Source: Pegoplata infirma (lineage: Eukaryota; Arthropoda; Insecta; Diptera; Anthomyiidae). Taken from it: DNA of 64,000 nucleotides. The position numbers and the translations under genes were made by a program. The notes below the pieces were generated by a model. It ran no database searches. It was given only the letters and a program-made list of their open reading frames with translations, and was not told the DNA's origin. Shown here piece by piece: positions 33,644-44,227 of the stretch; position 1 is the first letter of the stretch, and each line of letters opens with the position of its first letter. The stretch is taken from the NCBI GenBank assembly GCA_963921195.1, contig OY992536.1:290675530-290739529 (forward strand). Reading direction: 5' to 3'.

Positions 33644-34068
33644 TTTCTGTAAAGACAGTTAAGCTCAGGCTCTAATTATAATTATGTATTATAATATTTT
33701 AATCATGTTATATATGGTTTGAATTGAGAAAGGTGTGAAAGAAAAATTTATTTTTCTAAAAATTTAAGACATCCTGGTTCGTTTTTTACTACTTAGTTTC
33801 ATATAATCCAGTTATTATAATCATCAGAAAAACTTTTAATGTCAAATTTATTCAGTTAATAGTCAATTTTATTCTATATGTGAAAATTATTAACAGATCG
33901 CAGCCGCCAGGGATTGAACCCATGATCTGTAATGTTTTTGCTATTAACTGCCTCTTAGGTACGATCACTCTAGACCGATACACTAAGTTGGCTGTTAAGC
34001 AAGTATCAACTAAATCATGGTTTTTCAATTCTTGTGTGGTTGTTGCTGTTGTTTTTTCGTACAGAAGA
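33644..34068 (-). mobile_element. Family F repeat with tRNA-like head, copy 1
   Basis: It shares TTTCTGTAAAGACAG, 'AGCTCAGGCTCTAATTATAA', AAGACATCCTGGTT and 'GGTTGTTGCTGTTGTTTTTT' with copy 2 at 53453-53881. On the minus strand, 33994 to 33901 looks like a degenerate tRNA: an A-box-like TTAGTGTATCGG segment and a B-box-like GGTTCAATCCC, with CAGCC/GGCTG able to pair. This suggests a tRNA-derived SINE read from right to left (inference). Confidence 0.6.
33901..33994 (-). ncRNA. tRNA-like segment of family F copy 1
   Basis: The minus strand carries the RNA polymerase III internal promoter pair: an A-box-like word near 33983 and GGTTCAATCCC near 33910-33920. The long middle and imperfect stems rule out a normal tRNA. 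A repeat-borne tRNA relic is the likeliest reading. Confidence 0.45.
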
Positions 34069-34114
34069 ACGCTTTACGCTTTTTGCGTAAAAATTTTCCA
34101 TTTGTTTATCAAAT

Positions 34115-34742
34115 GTACATAAAACAAGTGAGAGTGGTATATTCTTTGGTGCCGAATCTGTTATACTCTCCAAAATGTAAAAACACTTTTTTGCACTTAT
34201 TTTTTGCACTCACTTACGAAATGTACAGTTCTTTTGTTTTTTTTAATGGGGTCCTCGACTGATATTTCAATTCTTTTTGCATGGAATATCAAAGTAATAT
34301 AACATTATTTTTTCTAAAAAACTTTGCTTTGGCAACTACACCCAAATCTTCCGCAAAACATTATCATGATTTAATGTTTTGGGCAAGAGTACAAAATTCG
34401 CAGGCATTTTTTTTAAAACAGCAGCCTAAATTAAAATTCTGAAATCTCAACAAATATTCAGAAAGGTTTATTTGAATTCAAAAAAAAATTTAAATTTAAA
34501 AATAAAAACCCCCAATTGAAAATCAGAAAGAAGGCTAATTGAAATTTATGAGTGCCAACTCAAATTCAGAAAAGATCACTTGTAATTTAAAAAAGCTCAA
34601 TTGAAATTTATAAAAGTTTAATTTAAATTCAGAAACTACCAGCAAAAGTTTTATGCAAAATTTTTGGAGTTTCAAAATGATTCATCTGATTCTTTCTGCT
34701 TTAATAAAAAACTAGTCATTTAATATATTTTATATATTTCTA
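34115..34742. repeat. DINE fragment and AATTGAAATT-CAGAAA iterations
   Basis: 34120-34190 has ACAAGTGAGAGTGGTATA and CCGAATCTGTTATACTCTCC, the degraded start of a subfamily E DINE-like repeat. 34440-34640 iterates AATTGAAATT...CAGAAAAG units. The rest is unclassified. Confidence 0.5.
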
Positions 34743-34950
34743 CACTCAAAAGAAAAACTCTGTCAAAAAATCTGTAAAACGACTTTAATTTGAATTAGCA
34801 ATCTTTTAGCAGATTGTTCTGCTGAGAAGAATATTTTTACTAAAATCTCTGTCATTCAGTTTAAGAAAATAACAGACATTTTACTATGTTTATACTGATT
34901 TTGTTTGCTGAATTTCATTATTTTTTCAAGAAATTTTTTTATATAAAAAA

Positions 34951-35160
34951 GCAGAACAAATTGTTCTACTGAAATCAGCAGATTGCTCTGCAAAAATCAG
35001 CAGATTGTTCTGCTGAAATCAGCAGATTATTCTGCTCAAATCAGCAGATTGTTCTGCTAAAATCAGCAGATTTTTCTGCTAAAATCAGCAGATTGTTCTG
35101 CTAAAATCAGCAGATTTTTCTGCTAAAATCAGAAGATATTTCTGCTAAAATCAGATTTCT
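34951..35160 (+). repeat. 22-bp tandem array, AGCAGATTGTTCTGCT core
   Basis: There are about nine to ten copies with a 22-bp period. The core AGCAGATTGTTCTGCT is itself a near-perfect palindrome (AGCAGA/TCTGCT), joined by AAAATC. Later units alternate TTGT and TTTT at the centre. The units are contiguous with no unique spacers, so this is not a CRISPR array. Confidence 0.85.
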
Positions 35161-35214
35161 CCGCTGTCGAACAACACACATGTTTAATAACTAAAACGCC
35201 AGATAAAAGTATAA

Positions 35215-35287
35215 GCTTCCGTAGCGTAGTGGTTAAGAAGTGTACTTTCATATCGGAAGGTGTCGAGTTCGATGCTGGCTGGCGGCG
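35215..35287 (+). ncRNA. tRNA-like relic in family H
   Basis: GCTTCCGTAGCGTAGTGG contains a good A-box-like word (TAGCGTAGTGG). GAGTTCGATGCTGG is a degraded B box. The acceptor and T stems pair only in part. It is preceded by non-coding repeat and followed by a T run at 35295, as a Pol III unit would be. It is more likely a tRNA pseudogene or SINE head than a working tRNA. Confidence 0.45.
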
Positions 35288-35444
35288 TATGTTATTTTTT
35301 TTTTCTTGTTATATTTATTCACCTCTTATGACAGATATTTAGCAAACCGTGTCTGCTAAAATCAGCAGATTTCTCATATGGCTCAAAATGGGTGTATTTT
35401 CAGCAGATTTTTCTGCTGATTGGACAGAGAATTTATTTTGAGTG

Positions 35445-36115
35445 TAAGAGCTTTTAGTTTTTACAACCTTGAAATTTAATTTAAATTACAAAATTATCCT
35501 TTTGCATATAATTTTTCTAAGAAACTTTATTAGTTTCTTAAATTGAAGAAACAATTTCTTTATTTTTTGCTTCATTAGCACTGTAATTTAGAAGTTAATA
35601 ATATAACAAAAAAGTTTCTTTATCATAAAAAGTTTGAGAAAATGCAAAAAAGTATAATTTCTCTATTATAGTTGTAATTATAAAAGGGTCAGTTGCACAG
35701 TTAAACATAAAAACTGTAAATTTGTGAAAGGAAAAATATCAGAAATAACTGCTGCAACTACCCAGCAGGATGCTCTCGTGGAAATAAAATTCAGAACAAA
35801 AGTACCTTTTTTTTAAATACGATTTTTAAGGGGGAAAATTCCGCTTTTTAGAAAAGGGGGAAAGTAGAGCAATTTCCTACATTTTATGCTTGCTGAACTA
35901 ATGGTCCTAGAAACTTTAAATTTGGGCTATAGGATCCTCTCGCAGAAATAACATTCTGAAAAAGCTCTTTTTTGAACATTTGACTTCTAAGGAGTGGGGA
36001 AATAAGGAAATTTAGTACATTTAATATCTTCTGAACTAAAATCTTTTAAGGCTTTATGTCCAACTTTAATTTCAGTTTTGTAAAAGAATTAAAAAAGTAT
36101 TTTATACATATTGAA
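35445..36115. other. A+T-rich spacer with a loose 170-bp duplication
   Basis: 35765-35920 and 35930-36050 are alike: GGATGCTCTCGTGGAAATAA against GGATCCTCTCGCAGAAATAA, GGGGGAAAG against GTGGGGAAAT, and CTTGCTGAACTAATGG against TCTTCTGAACTAAAAT. 35500-35660 is rich in AGTTTCTT words. No gene is seen. Confidence 0.5.
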
Positions 36116-36157
36116 TAACTAACCGGTAACGAAGTACCGGGCTCGAGTTAGCTAGTA
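36116..36157 (+). mobile_element. Possible 3' tail of an RTE-type retroposon
   Basis: AACCGGTAACGAAGTACCGG followed by GCTCGAGTTAGCTAGTA has the form of the 'CCCG.GCGAAG.CGGG...GCTAGT' tails known from RTE-clade LINEs and dependent SINEs. No reverse transcriptase sequence is present upstream. The stretch at 35765-36115 could be its 3' region. Confidence 0.35.
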
Positions 36158-36311
36158 AAATATGAAAAAAAAATCTAATTTTCTAAAATAAATAACATTG
36201 AACATTAAAAAAAAACCGTCACTTTCATTTTTTACCAACAAATTCGAAAAAATAACCAACGAAAACGTTAAAAATGAATGATTTTTCTTATTTTTACCAA
36301 AAAAATTAAAA

Positions 36312-37096
36312 AAACAAGTAAGAAAATTATAGTCGGTCAAGAACGACCATATAATACCCTACACCAGAGTTTCCCGGAAAATGGGCCCCAAGTTCAAACA
36401 TGGACTGATTAGATATATATTTTGTCAAATTTTAACTAAGTGTAAAAAGCACTCACTAATCAAATTTGAGTAGAATAGGCTTCTTTTTGTTGACAATAAA
36501 TCGCTTAAACTGAATATCGGGCGAAATTTCCACATGGGACCTAAGTCCAAAAATGGTCCGATGATAATCAGATTTGATAAGGTTATTAAAGCACGCGTTT
36601 AACATACACAAACAGAATTTTAATTAAATATTTTCTATTTTCATGAAATTTGAGAGATTTATATGAAAATCGGGAAGTGGGGGCTATAAGAAGAACTGGT
36701 CCGATTTCTTTAAAATTCGGAATGGTGTGGATAAAACATGATTACCTGCCAAATTTTGAAAAGATACCTATTAAAATGCGGCATTTGAGCCAAAACTAAA
36801 GAGGACCTTTGTATGGGGGCTAGGTCTAAATATGGACCGATTTTTTCCAATTCCAATAGGCTTCGTCCTTGGGCCAAAAGCGGCTTAAGTTTCAAATTTC
36901 AAGTCAATTGATTAACCACGTTTACATTGACGGACGGACGCACAGACGGACGGACATCGCTAAGTCGACTCAAAAAGAGATTCTAAGTCGATCGGTATAC
37001 CTAAAAGTGGGTCTAGGGCCAATATTTCGGGTAGTTACAAACATCAGCACAAACTCATTATACCCTGTACCACAGTGTGGTGTAGGGTATAAAAAT
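36312..37096 (-). mobile_element. DINE-1/mini-me-like repeat, subfamily A copy 3
   Basis: It is inverted relative to copy 1, starting AACAAGTAAGAAAATTATAG and ending CAGTGTGGTGTAGGGTATAA, with GACGGACGGACGCACAGACG near 36930. It is uninterrupted and close to copy 4 (46320-48322), and so supplies the empty site for the element inserted there. It sits in an A-run of family G copy 2 with no clear target duplication, as expected for Helentron relatives. Confidence 0.75.
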
Positions 37097-37189
37097 TACC
37101 TAGGAATACATAAAAAATTATTGATTTCGTAGGTTATTTTTACAATTTTTCTATTGAATTATTTTTTAAAAAGTTTTTAATAATATTTT

Positions 37190-37240
37190 GGGGAATCGAT
37201 CCCGCAATCAACTACATTCTGGGCATACACTATACACATA
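37190..37240 (-). ncRNA. Truncated tRNA-like segment of family G copy 2
   Basis: GGGAATCGATCCCGCAATCA matches the B-box side of the fuller segment at 62583-62650. The A-box side is lost after 37240. Confidence 0.4.
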
Positions 37241-37429
37241 AAAAAATTATGTTATTAACTGTTTGTAGTTTATTTAATAAAATCTACGTTTTGTTGTTTT
37301 TTATAGAAAAATTATTTGTTTAATGTTTAGTTTTTTTGCTTTTTGTTTCAAAAACAACAACATAAAAAATAAGGACTTTCATTAACATTCAATTTTAAAA
37401 GTCTTTTTTTTTTTTTGTTCTGTAAGTAA

Positions 37430-37824
37430 TGGCGTTTTCTTTTCTGGAAAAAAATGTTGCACTTTCTGCACTTTTTTTTCTTTAATGACTCCTTGTGGAC
37501 AGTAATAAACAGTAAGTATAGACATATTTGATACCAAAGGAAAGGTACTTTCGAGTTCTATCTAACTGTTCATAATAAAATGTCGAAACACGCTTATTTT
37601 ATTGAAAAAATTTTCAAAAACCCATAAATTTTTACATTTATCGAATCAGCTCAAAAACTGAGTATTGTTTTCAAATGCTTGATATAGCATTTTATAGTCC
37701 TTATAAATACCTTTCTTTTGGTACCAAATACGTCTATATTTACTGTACATAACTGTGCACAAAGAGTCATTAAAGAAAAAAAGTGCAGAAAGTGCAACAT
37801 TTTTTTCCAGAAAAGAAAACGCCA
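37430..37824. mobile_element. TGGCGTTTTCTTTTCTGG foldback (Z)
   Basis: The left end TGGCGTTTTCTTTTCTGG is mirrored exactly by CCAGAAAAGAAAACGCCA. The arms (about 170 bp) also share GTTGCACTTTCTGCAC and AATGACTC.TTGTG. Flanking TAA at both sides (37427-37429 and 37825-37827) gives a TAA or TA duplication; paralogous G copies leave the exact size open. Confidence 0.8.
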
Positions 37825-37875
37825 TAAGTGATTCTTCTTTAATTTTTATTTGAATTAAAATTTAATGAAATCGTT

Positions 37876-38568
37876 ATTTTTATACCCTCCAACCACAGTA
37901 TGGGGGTATACTCACTTTGTCATTCCGTATGTAACACATCGAAATATCGTTCTAGGACCCCATTAAGTATATATTTTATTGATCAGTGATCGATTCTAGC
38001 GATGTCCGTCCGTCAGTCCGTCAGTCCATCCGTCTGTCCGTCTGTAGAGAACACGATGCAGTCCAAAATAAAAAAATAGACTTCCGAAGATTGGCATGAA
38101 TATGTCTTATATTCCTAGGTAGGTTAAGTTTGGAAATGGGCAAAATCGGACCAAGGGAAAAAAAGTTCCCCCTTGAAGAACTAAACCAACCTCTGAAAAA
38201 TTTCATTTTCTACATGATTTTTTGTGTTTTTTTTTAACAAATGCAACATTTTTATGCTACAAGAAGTTCAAAGTCCTGCATTTGGACCCTGAGAATTAGA
38301 AAATGACAGTTTTTTCGGGCCGCCCCCTTTTATGGGCGTGGAATAATTTTTTTTTTTAATGATGATAAACTTGCATTTCTTTAGTGCAAAAAGCATAAGA
38401 ATGAATTTTTAAAGACATATTCGAGAGGAAATTTGCCCCCCCCCCCAATTACCACCACCGACCCACCTCAAAAAAAAAAATAAAACGCACCTGCAATTTT
38501 TTTTTATTTTTTGCATGTTGGAGGGTATACAAGATACGGCACAGCCGAATTTAACACTCTTACTTGTT
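37876..38568 (+). mobile_element. DINE-1/mini-me-like repeat, subfamily E copy 2
   Basis: It begins TATACCCTCCAACCACAGTA, carries GTCCGTCCGTCAGTCCGTCA (near 38003) and ends GAATTTAACACTCTTACTTG. It is the inverse of copy 1 (7886-8497). It has C-run and A/T-run heterogeneity near 38435-38480. Confidence 0.75.
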
Positions 38569-38758
38569 TTTTTTTTTTAATGTTGTCATTTTTTAAAGAG
38601 AAATTATAAGATTTTACCTACTTGTGTGGGTTATTTTTTTGTAGAAAAAAAAATTCAAATAATTATTTATAGAAATATAAAAACTTGTTTATATCAAGTG
38701 ACTTTTGAACGATTTTTAAATAAAGTACAAACAGTTCATGGCATAATTTTTTTAAATG

Positions 38759-39780
38759 TAGAAGATATTGACCGATTCGAAATGTTTCTGGTGGGTTGGC
38801 CACTTTTCCCGGGTAGCTTTTCCCAACCAGAGAAAAAAGTTAAAAAACGGCTCATCCTATTGCACAGTGTAATTTACTTGATTTTTACATATTTATACGC
38901 CCACATTAGGAGGGTGTGGTTAACAGATGTATCTACTTTGTGAGTTCCTGAACCGATATTTCATTAAGTTACAAACGAAATGATAAACATATATTCTTAT
39001 TTTACACCATCACTAAGTGGAGGGTAATAAGAAAACTAAATTCAACAAGAAAGTTTCTTTTAAGTGCAATCTGACAAAAACAAGTGATATAAATTTAATT
39101 CTAACATTGTAAAAATTTTGAACTGAAAAAGATAAAAATAAAAAAGTAAGCAACAACAAAAAAAAAATAAAATATAAAAGTAGTTAAAACTAAAAATTAA
39201 AGCTTCCAACAAACAATGCTATAACAACAATTTAAGTGGATTTAAAATGAAAATTACAGAATAAAAAAATATAAAAAATAAAAAACCAACTAAATCTGTT
39301 ACTCAACAATATTTACATCATGATGCAGATGATGGTGTTTGTTGCAGCAGCAACCAAAAGAGTCAGCAACAGAATTACAACAAAATTGAATAAAATAGAA
39401 GAAGAAGAAGGAAAACAACACAAAATTACATAGTAACTGCTAGAGTAAATGTTACATCCTTATCAAGGACATTTAGGTTTTTTTTGTAAAACAAAAGTAT
39501 CAAGAAGTAAACTATTTTAATGGTGTTGTTGTTGATGTTGCTGCTGCCTGCCAACTAGGATGTTCAACTATTTATATACTGTATAATTTTGTTGGTTGGA
39601 TGCAACAAAATTTCACACAAAAAAAGGCAACTAAGCATAAAAAAACTGTCAACCCTAATGATAGTTTTATATGGCATTTATGTTTTTTTTTTTTGTTAAG
39701 GTTTGCCCCTGCATCTGAAATGATAAAATTTAACAGTGGTTTGATAGTTTTGGAATTTTAAGAAATAATTTTATTATCTA
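38759..39780. other. Spacer with DINE fragment and CAA/CAG/GAA microsatellites
   Basis: 38930-39030 (AACCGATATTTCATTAAG, GTTACAAACGAAATGATAAA, 'AAGTGGAGGGTAATAA') is a degraded subfamily E end. 39335-39415 has GCAGCAGCAAC and GAAGAAGAAGAAGG. 39520-39550 has TTGTTGTTGATGTTGCTGCTG. A 105-codon open stretch at 38626-38943 crosses repeat boundaries and is not considered a gene. Confidence 0.5.
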
Positions 39781-40226
39781 CAATCAAAAAAAAAAATCTT
39801 GTAAGACTTGTAACTTTTTTTTGTTTGCTACTTCCTATTTGACAAAAATTCCTATTAATTGTACAAGATTTTTACCATAAAAATGGTAAATTTTCGTTTC
39901 GTAACTTTACTAGATTTTTTTCTACCTAATATTTTACGAGAATTCCTAGTAATTTTACACGCTTTTTACCAATAATTTTGTAATTTTACAAGCTTTTTAC
40001 AAATAAAATTATAAATTTACAGTTTTTTGGCGCAATTTAAATTACAAGAAATTTACTAGATTTTTTGTAAAATTATTTTGAAAATTTGTAAAATTACAAA
40101 AAAAAATTGTAAAATTACAAAAAAAAAATGTAATTTCAATATGTTAAAAAACAAGAAAAACTGTCAAATATTGATAAAATGGGATTACGAGACTTTTCCT
40201 AGTAATTTGACAAATTTTTTTTTGCG
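39781..40226. mobile_element. CACTC-type element, family Q copy 2
   Basis: The ends are CAATCAAAAAAAAAAATCTTG in two parts (CAATCAAAAAA, then AATCTTG) and TTTGACAAATTTTTTTTTGCG, with TA at 39779-39780 and 40227-40228. The right TA is shared with the left TA of family B copy 2, so the two elements lie end to end. The interior iterates AATTTTACAAG/TTTTTAC words. Confidence 0.7.
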
Positions 40227-40228
40227 TA

Positions 40229-43200
40229 CACTCAAAATAATTACTCTGTTAAATACTCTGTAAAGTGACTGTAATCTCAATTCGAAAGATATTTGACAAA
40301 GTTATCTGCTAAAATACAGATTTTAGGAAAATACTTTGTATTTTCTTGTGAGCGAAAAGCAAAATTTTATCTCTAGTATAACTTTTTACTTTGTAATCTT
40401 TATTTTGCAGATAATAAACAGAGTTTTTTGTTAAAATATAGATTTTAGAAAAATACTTTGTTTTTTCTGGTAACCAAAATATTAAATTTCATCTGTAGTT
40501 TTACTTATTGCTTTGTAATTCAGTTTTCAAATAAAAATCTCTTCAAAAAACTTCCAAATATTGCAACCCCTCTTTAAAAAGCGTCTTAAATTACAATAAA
40601 AGCTGGTTAATTTTACGAGGATGTCGTGTAAAATTGGAGGAACTCGTCAAAACTCGTAATCTTCACAAAAATAAAGAAAGAAAATTTAGAATTTGGAAGC
40701 ATTTAAGCGGGGAAATTTACAAGACGGCATTTGCCAATTGTCAACACTACTGAGAATGAGAAGTTGATTAGAAATCAAAAAGTGACCATTGTGTAAAAGC
40801 TAGATCAACCGCATTTAAAAATATATAGGAAAGTCAAGACATTCTTAAACGATTTCCTTTAAATTTATAAAAGTGTTTATTAGAATGTCCCCGCACAAAT
40901 GTGGCACTGAAAATAAGAAATATATGAAACGTGAGAATATCTTGCAAGTTTATAAATAATTTCTACAAAATTAAACGCATTTAATCAGGATAATTTAAAT
41001 TTTTGTTTTTTCTTAAAGTTTATGAAAGTTGTAACAGAAAACGCAATTTTGACATTTAAATAGCCGCTGCTCAATTCGTAATTTATAAATTTATAAAAAC
41101 CTCGGTGAACATCTACCGCTTAAATGCATCACTAAATATGAGGCATTCTACACCAAATGTCCCGCTACAGAAAAACATGTGTCCCGTAAATTTCTGAATA
41201 GGTTGTTTGGACAGCCCTTTATGGAACTAAGAAAATTGTTTTTTTTGGTTTTTTAAATTTTCAAAAACTGGGCTTAGGAGGCGTGGTCAAATATTGGAAA
41301 AATTGTAAAATTTTTGGCGACTTGCCTTGATTAAATATTTATCACATTAAAACGGAAAGCACCACAATCTCAAAAATTTACATTCTTATATAGTTTTGTA
41401 TGGGCTATCGATTAATTTTATTTTTTTTTTTTTTTGAAAAATTTTCAGAACCAATTCTAAATTTTCCATTTTTTAAAAAAGTCAATTTATCAAAAATCCG
41501 GCCACTTTTTTTAAATTTTTTTTTTTTTAAGTTTAGATGTTTGTCCATCCACACAAAAAAAATCAGAAACACGTTCGTCGTTTTTTTCGAGAAAATCGCA
41601 TTTAAATTTTAAATTTCATAACAATTTTGTAATTTGCTTGTATTTTCTTGTTTTAACGTTGCGAATGAGTATTATCAATTGCATTAATATAACTCATACG
41701 ATCTGTTGAAACAAGAAAATACAAGCAAATTACAAACTTGTTATGAAATTTAAAATTCAAATGCGATTTTCTCGAAAAAAACGACGAACATGTTTCTGAT
41801 TTTTTTTGTGAGGATGGACAAACATCTAAACTTTAAAAAAAATTAAAAAAAAAGTGGCCGGATTTTTGATAAATTGACTTTTTTAAAAAATGGAAAATTT
41901 CAGAACGGATTCTGAAAATTTTCAACAAAAAAAAAAATTAGTCGATAGCCCATACAAAACTATATAAGAATGTAAATTTTTGACATTGTGGTGCATTCCG
42001 TTTTAATGTGATAAATATTTAATGAAGGCAACTCGCCACAAATTTGACCATTTTCAACTAAGCCCAGTTTTTGAAAAATAGGAAAACCAAAAACGCAATT
42101 TTCTAAGTTCCATATAGGGTTATCCATACAACCTATTCAGAAGTTTACGGTACACATGTTTTTTTTCGCTGGACATTTGGTGTGGAATGCCTCATATGTG
42201 AGTTTTAATAATTTAAAATATACGTAATACGCAAAGAATAATTTTGATGGCTTGTCAGACTGTTAATGTTTTTGAAGCAGAGAAGTTCTGGAGTTCATGC
42301 ACTCAAAGTTAAACAAAATTAAAAATGCCGTTGTAATGACAACTTTAAGAAGTTTTTTTATTATAAATATGAGGAGTTCCGTCTAAGACTTAAATTTTGA
42401 TGTAAAAAAGATATGATTTTTGTTTTGATGGCACATCGATGAAAGTTGGCATAAATATTAGAAGCTATTTAAGAATAATAAATTCGTTCGCGTCAATTAA
42501 AGCGCGCAAGGGGGTCAAAAGTTATGGCAGTTTTAAGATTTAGCGGTTTTAAAAATCTTAAAAATATTTTAAAGACTTTTTTCTACACATTTGTTGCATG
42601 CGTTATTAAAACATGCCAGGATATATCATTTCTTCTAAAATATATGGTATAAATTTAACCCTTTAATGACCAAACGATTTAAAAAAAATATATCTAAGTA
42701 CCTAAAATCGCAATTAATTCGCGGTAAAAGAAAAGTTTCACAACTTTTTATAACATATTTAGGCAATGCGCGTTGGTATTACTGAAAAAAATCACGGAAA
42801 ATCGTATCATTGTACCAGAAGTTTAAATAAAATCTGTGATGCTTTTTTATAACAAGAAAATTTAATATGGTCCAAAAAATCTATAATCATCAACATTTTT
42901 TAACCCGCCTCTGATTTTATGATGACACATCAAGTGGGCTTTCATTTAAAAAAAAATTCATCCAATTTCGTGTAAAGCCTTGTATGTGCCAGATCAAAAC
43001 AGGTTTAGATAAAATCATCGCGCTTTCCTCTCCGAATGGCTTTAAGTAAAAAGTCAAAAAGCAAATCAGTTCTACTCATTAAGGCACGTCTTTTGGTGTA
43101 TTAAAATGAACATGATGCATTAATTGCTACTAAAAAAAATAGGAAACAGATTTGCAAATTTCGCACAATTTTCAAAAATGCCATAAAATTTTTGCAATTT

Positions 43201-44227
43201 ATTTTTTATAAACCCGCTAGTGATTTTTTTATGTAAACTCCTAAAAAACTCGGTTTACGCAAGAGTCCACCAAATTTCGAATGAAACCGCGAATGTGCCT
43301 CACGAAAAACTGGTATTTTCTATCGAACTTTGATCTCCTGAAACTCCTTAACTATTCGTGGCACATTAACGGGATTAATTCCAAAATGTTAAGAATTACA
43401 ACAGCTACCAACTCTAGTTCAACTTTTTTCATTTTATAGAGGGGGCCGAAATCCCTGATTAAAAAAACCTCAAAAATTTAAAAACTCTTAATTTTTGGTT
43501 TCAAAATTTAACCGTCTTATAACTTCTTACCAAGCGATGAAGCATCTATCAACCCAACATTAAAATAATCTCTTATATGTACTGACTTTATCTTATGCCG
43601 GAAAAGATTAAAATATTAGAAGAACTTAAAAAAAAAGCGAAAGAAGGTAAATACTAACATTTTTATCGATTTTTCAACTTTAACCCTCTGTAACTTTTAC
43701 GGATAAAGTGGGGTAATCCTTAAACATTGCTCAGTGATGGTTCAAGGATTCCAAAAACTGACGGTTTTTTCAAACATTTATTTCAGTTTCACTGAGTTGA
43801 AATTTAAAAAAGATTTTGTGATATGTATGTTGTTATTTTTGTACCCAATTATTTCATGTTTTAAGTTTGAAATCAAATAAATTTAACAAAAAGTTAGTAA
43901 GTTTTCAGAAGTTTTTTGGAAAACTTTTAGTTTCATATCAACATTTTACAGATTATTCTGTAAATTTACAGTTTTTTATCGGAATAGTTTTACAGAGTTT
44001 TTACAAATATCTGTAAATTTACAGAGTATTTCTCTGTAAAATTATGATTCCATTTAACAACTATTTTACTAAAAACTATGTAGTTTTACAGTTTTTTAAC
44101 TGTCCAAACCATTTTACAGAGTTTTCTTCGTAAAATAACAAAAAATCTTGCAGGTTGGAAATCTATGGTATTTTCTGCTGGCTCAGCAGAGTATCTCTGT
44201 AATTTAACAGAGTGATTATTTTGAGTG
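40229..44227. mobile_element. CACTC-type TA element, family B copy 2 (long)
   Basis: It starts CACTCAAAATAATTACTCTG and ends CAGAGTGATTATTTTGAGTG; TA lies on the left and TT on the right. The first about 900 bp and last about 300 bp match B copy 1. It carries a 1056-bp family C insertion (41139-42194), and about 1.7 kb of extra internal sequence (42200-43900) absent from copy 1. That extra block has no long reading frame, so any coding capacity has decayed or was never there. Confidence 0.7.
41139..42194. mobile_element. TGAGGCATTC foldback, family C copy 2 (uninterrupted)
   Basis: It starts TGAGGCATTCTACACCAAAT and ends ATTTGGTGTGGAATGCCTCA, with TA at 41137-41138 and 42195-42196. The arms of about 500 bp mirror each other (CAAAAACTGGGCTTAGGAGG; TTTTTCGAGAAAATCGCATT). 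It is the cleanest copy and the reference for the nested copies. Confidence 0.85.

Larger units (their letters stand above)
34743..35444. mobile_element. CACTC-type TA element with 22-bp array, family H
   Basis: The ends are CACTCAAAAGAAAAACTCTG and CAGAGAATTTATTTTGAGTG, with TA at 34741-34742 and 35445-35446. The first 20 bp resemble family B ends. The interior holds the 22-bp tandem array (34951-35160) and a tRNA-like segment (35215-35287). Fragments of the right end recur at 7790-7865. Confidence 0.8.
36158..38758. mobile_element. Family G copy 2, interrupted three times
   Basis: Pieces at 36165-36311, 37097-37429, 37825-37875 and 38569-38758 match family G copy 1 (62219-63021) in both orientations, so this copy is a foldback version. 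Landmarks are 'ACCAACAAATTCGAAAAAAT', GGAATCGATCCCGCAATCAA, 'CTGTTTGTAGTTTATTT' and TTTTTTGTAGAAAAAA. It ends TTTTTTTAAATG followed by TA. The inserts are a DINE-like copy, a TGGCGTTTTC foldback and a second DINE-like copy. Confidence 0.65.

Noticed and set aside
34951..35160. Possible CRISPR-like array
   Set aside because: The 22-bp units are contiguous without unique spacers, and the context is a eukaryotic transposable element.
35215..35287. Functional tRNA gene
   Set aside because: The acceptor and T stems pair poorly and it sits inside a repeat, so it is annotated only as a tRNA-like relic.
42200..43900. Decayed transposase in the extra block of family B copy 2
   Set aside because: I could not find any continuous frame or catalytic motif in it. 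A translated search would be decisive.
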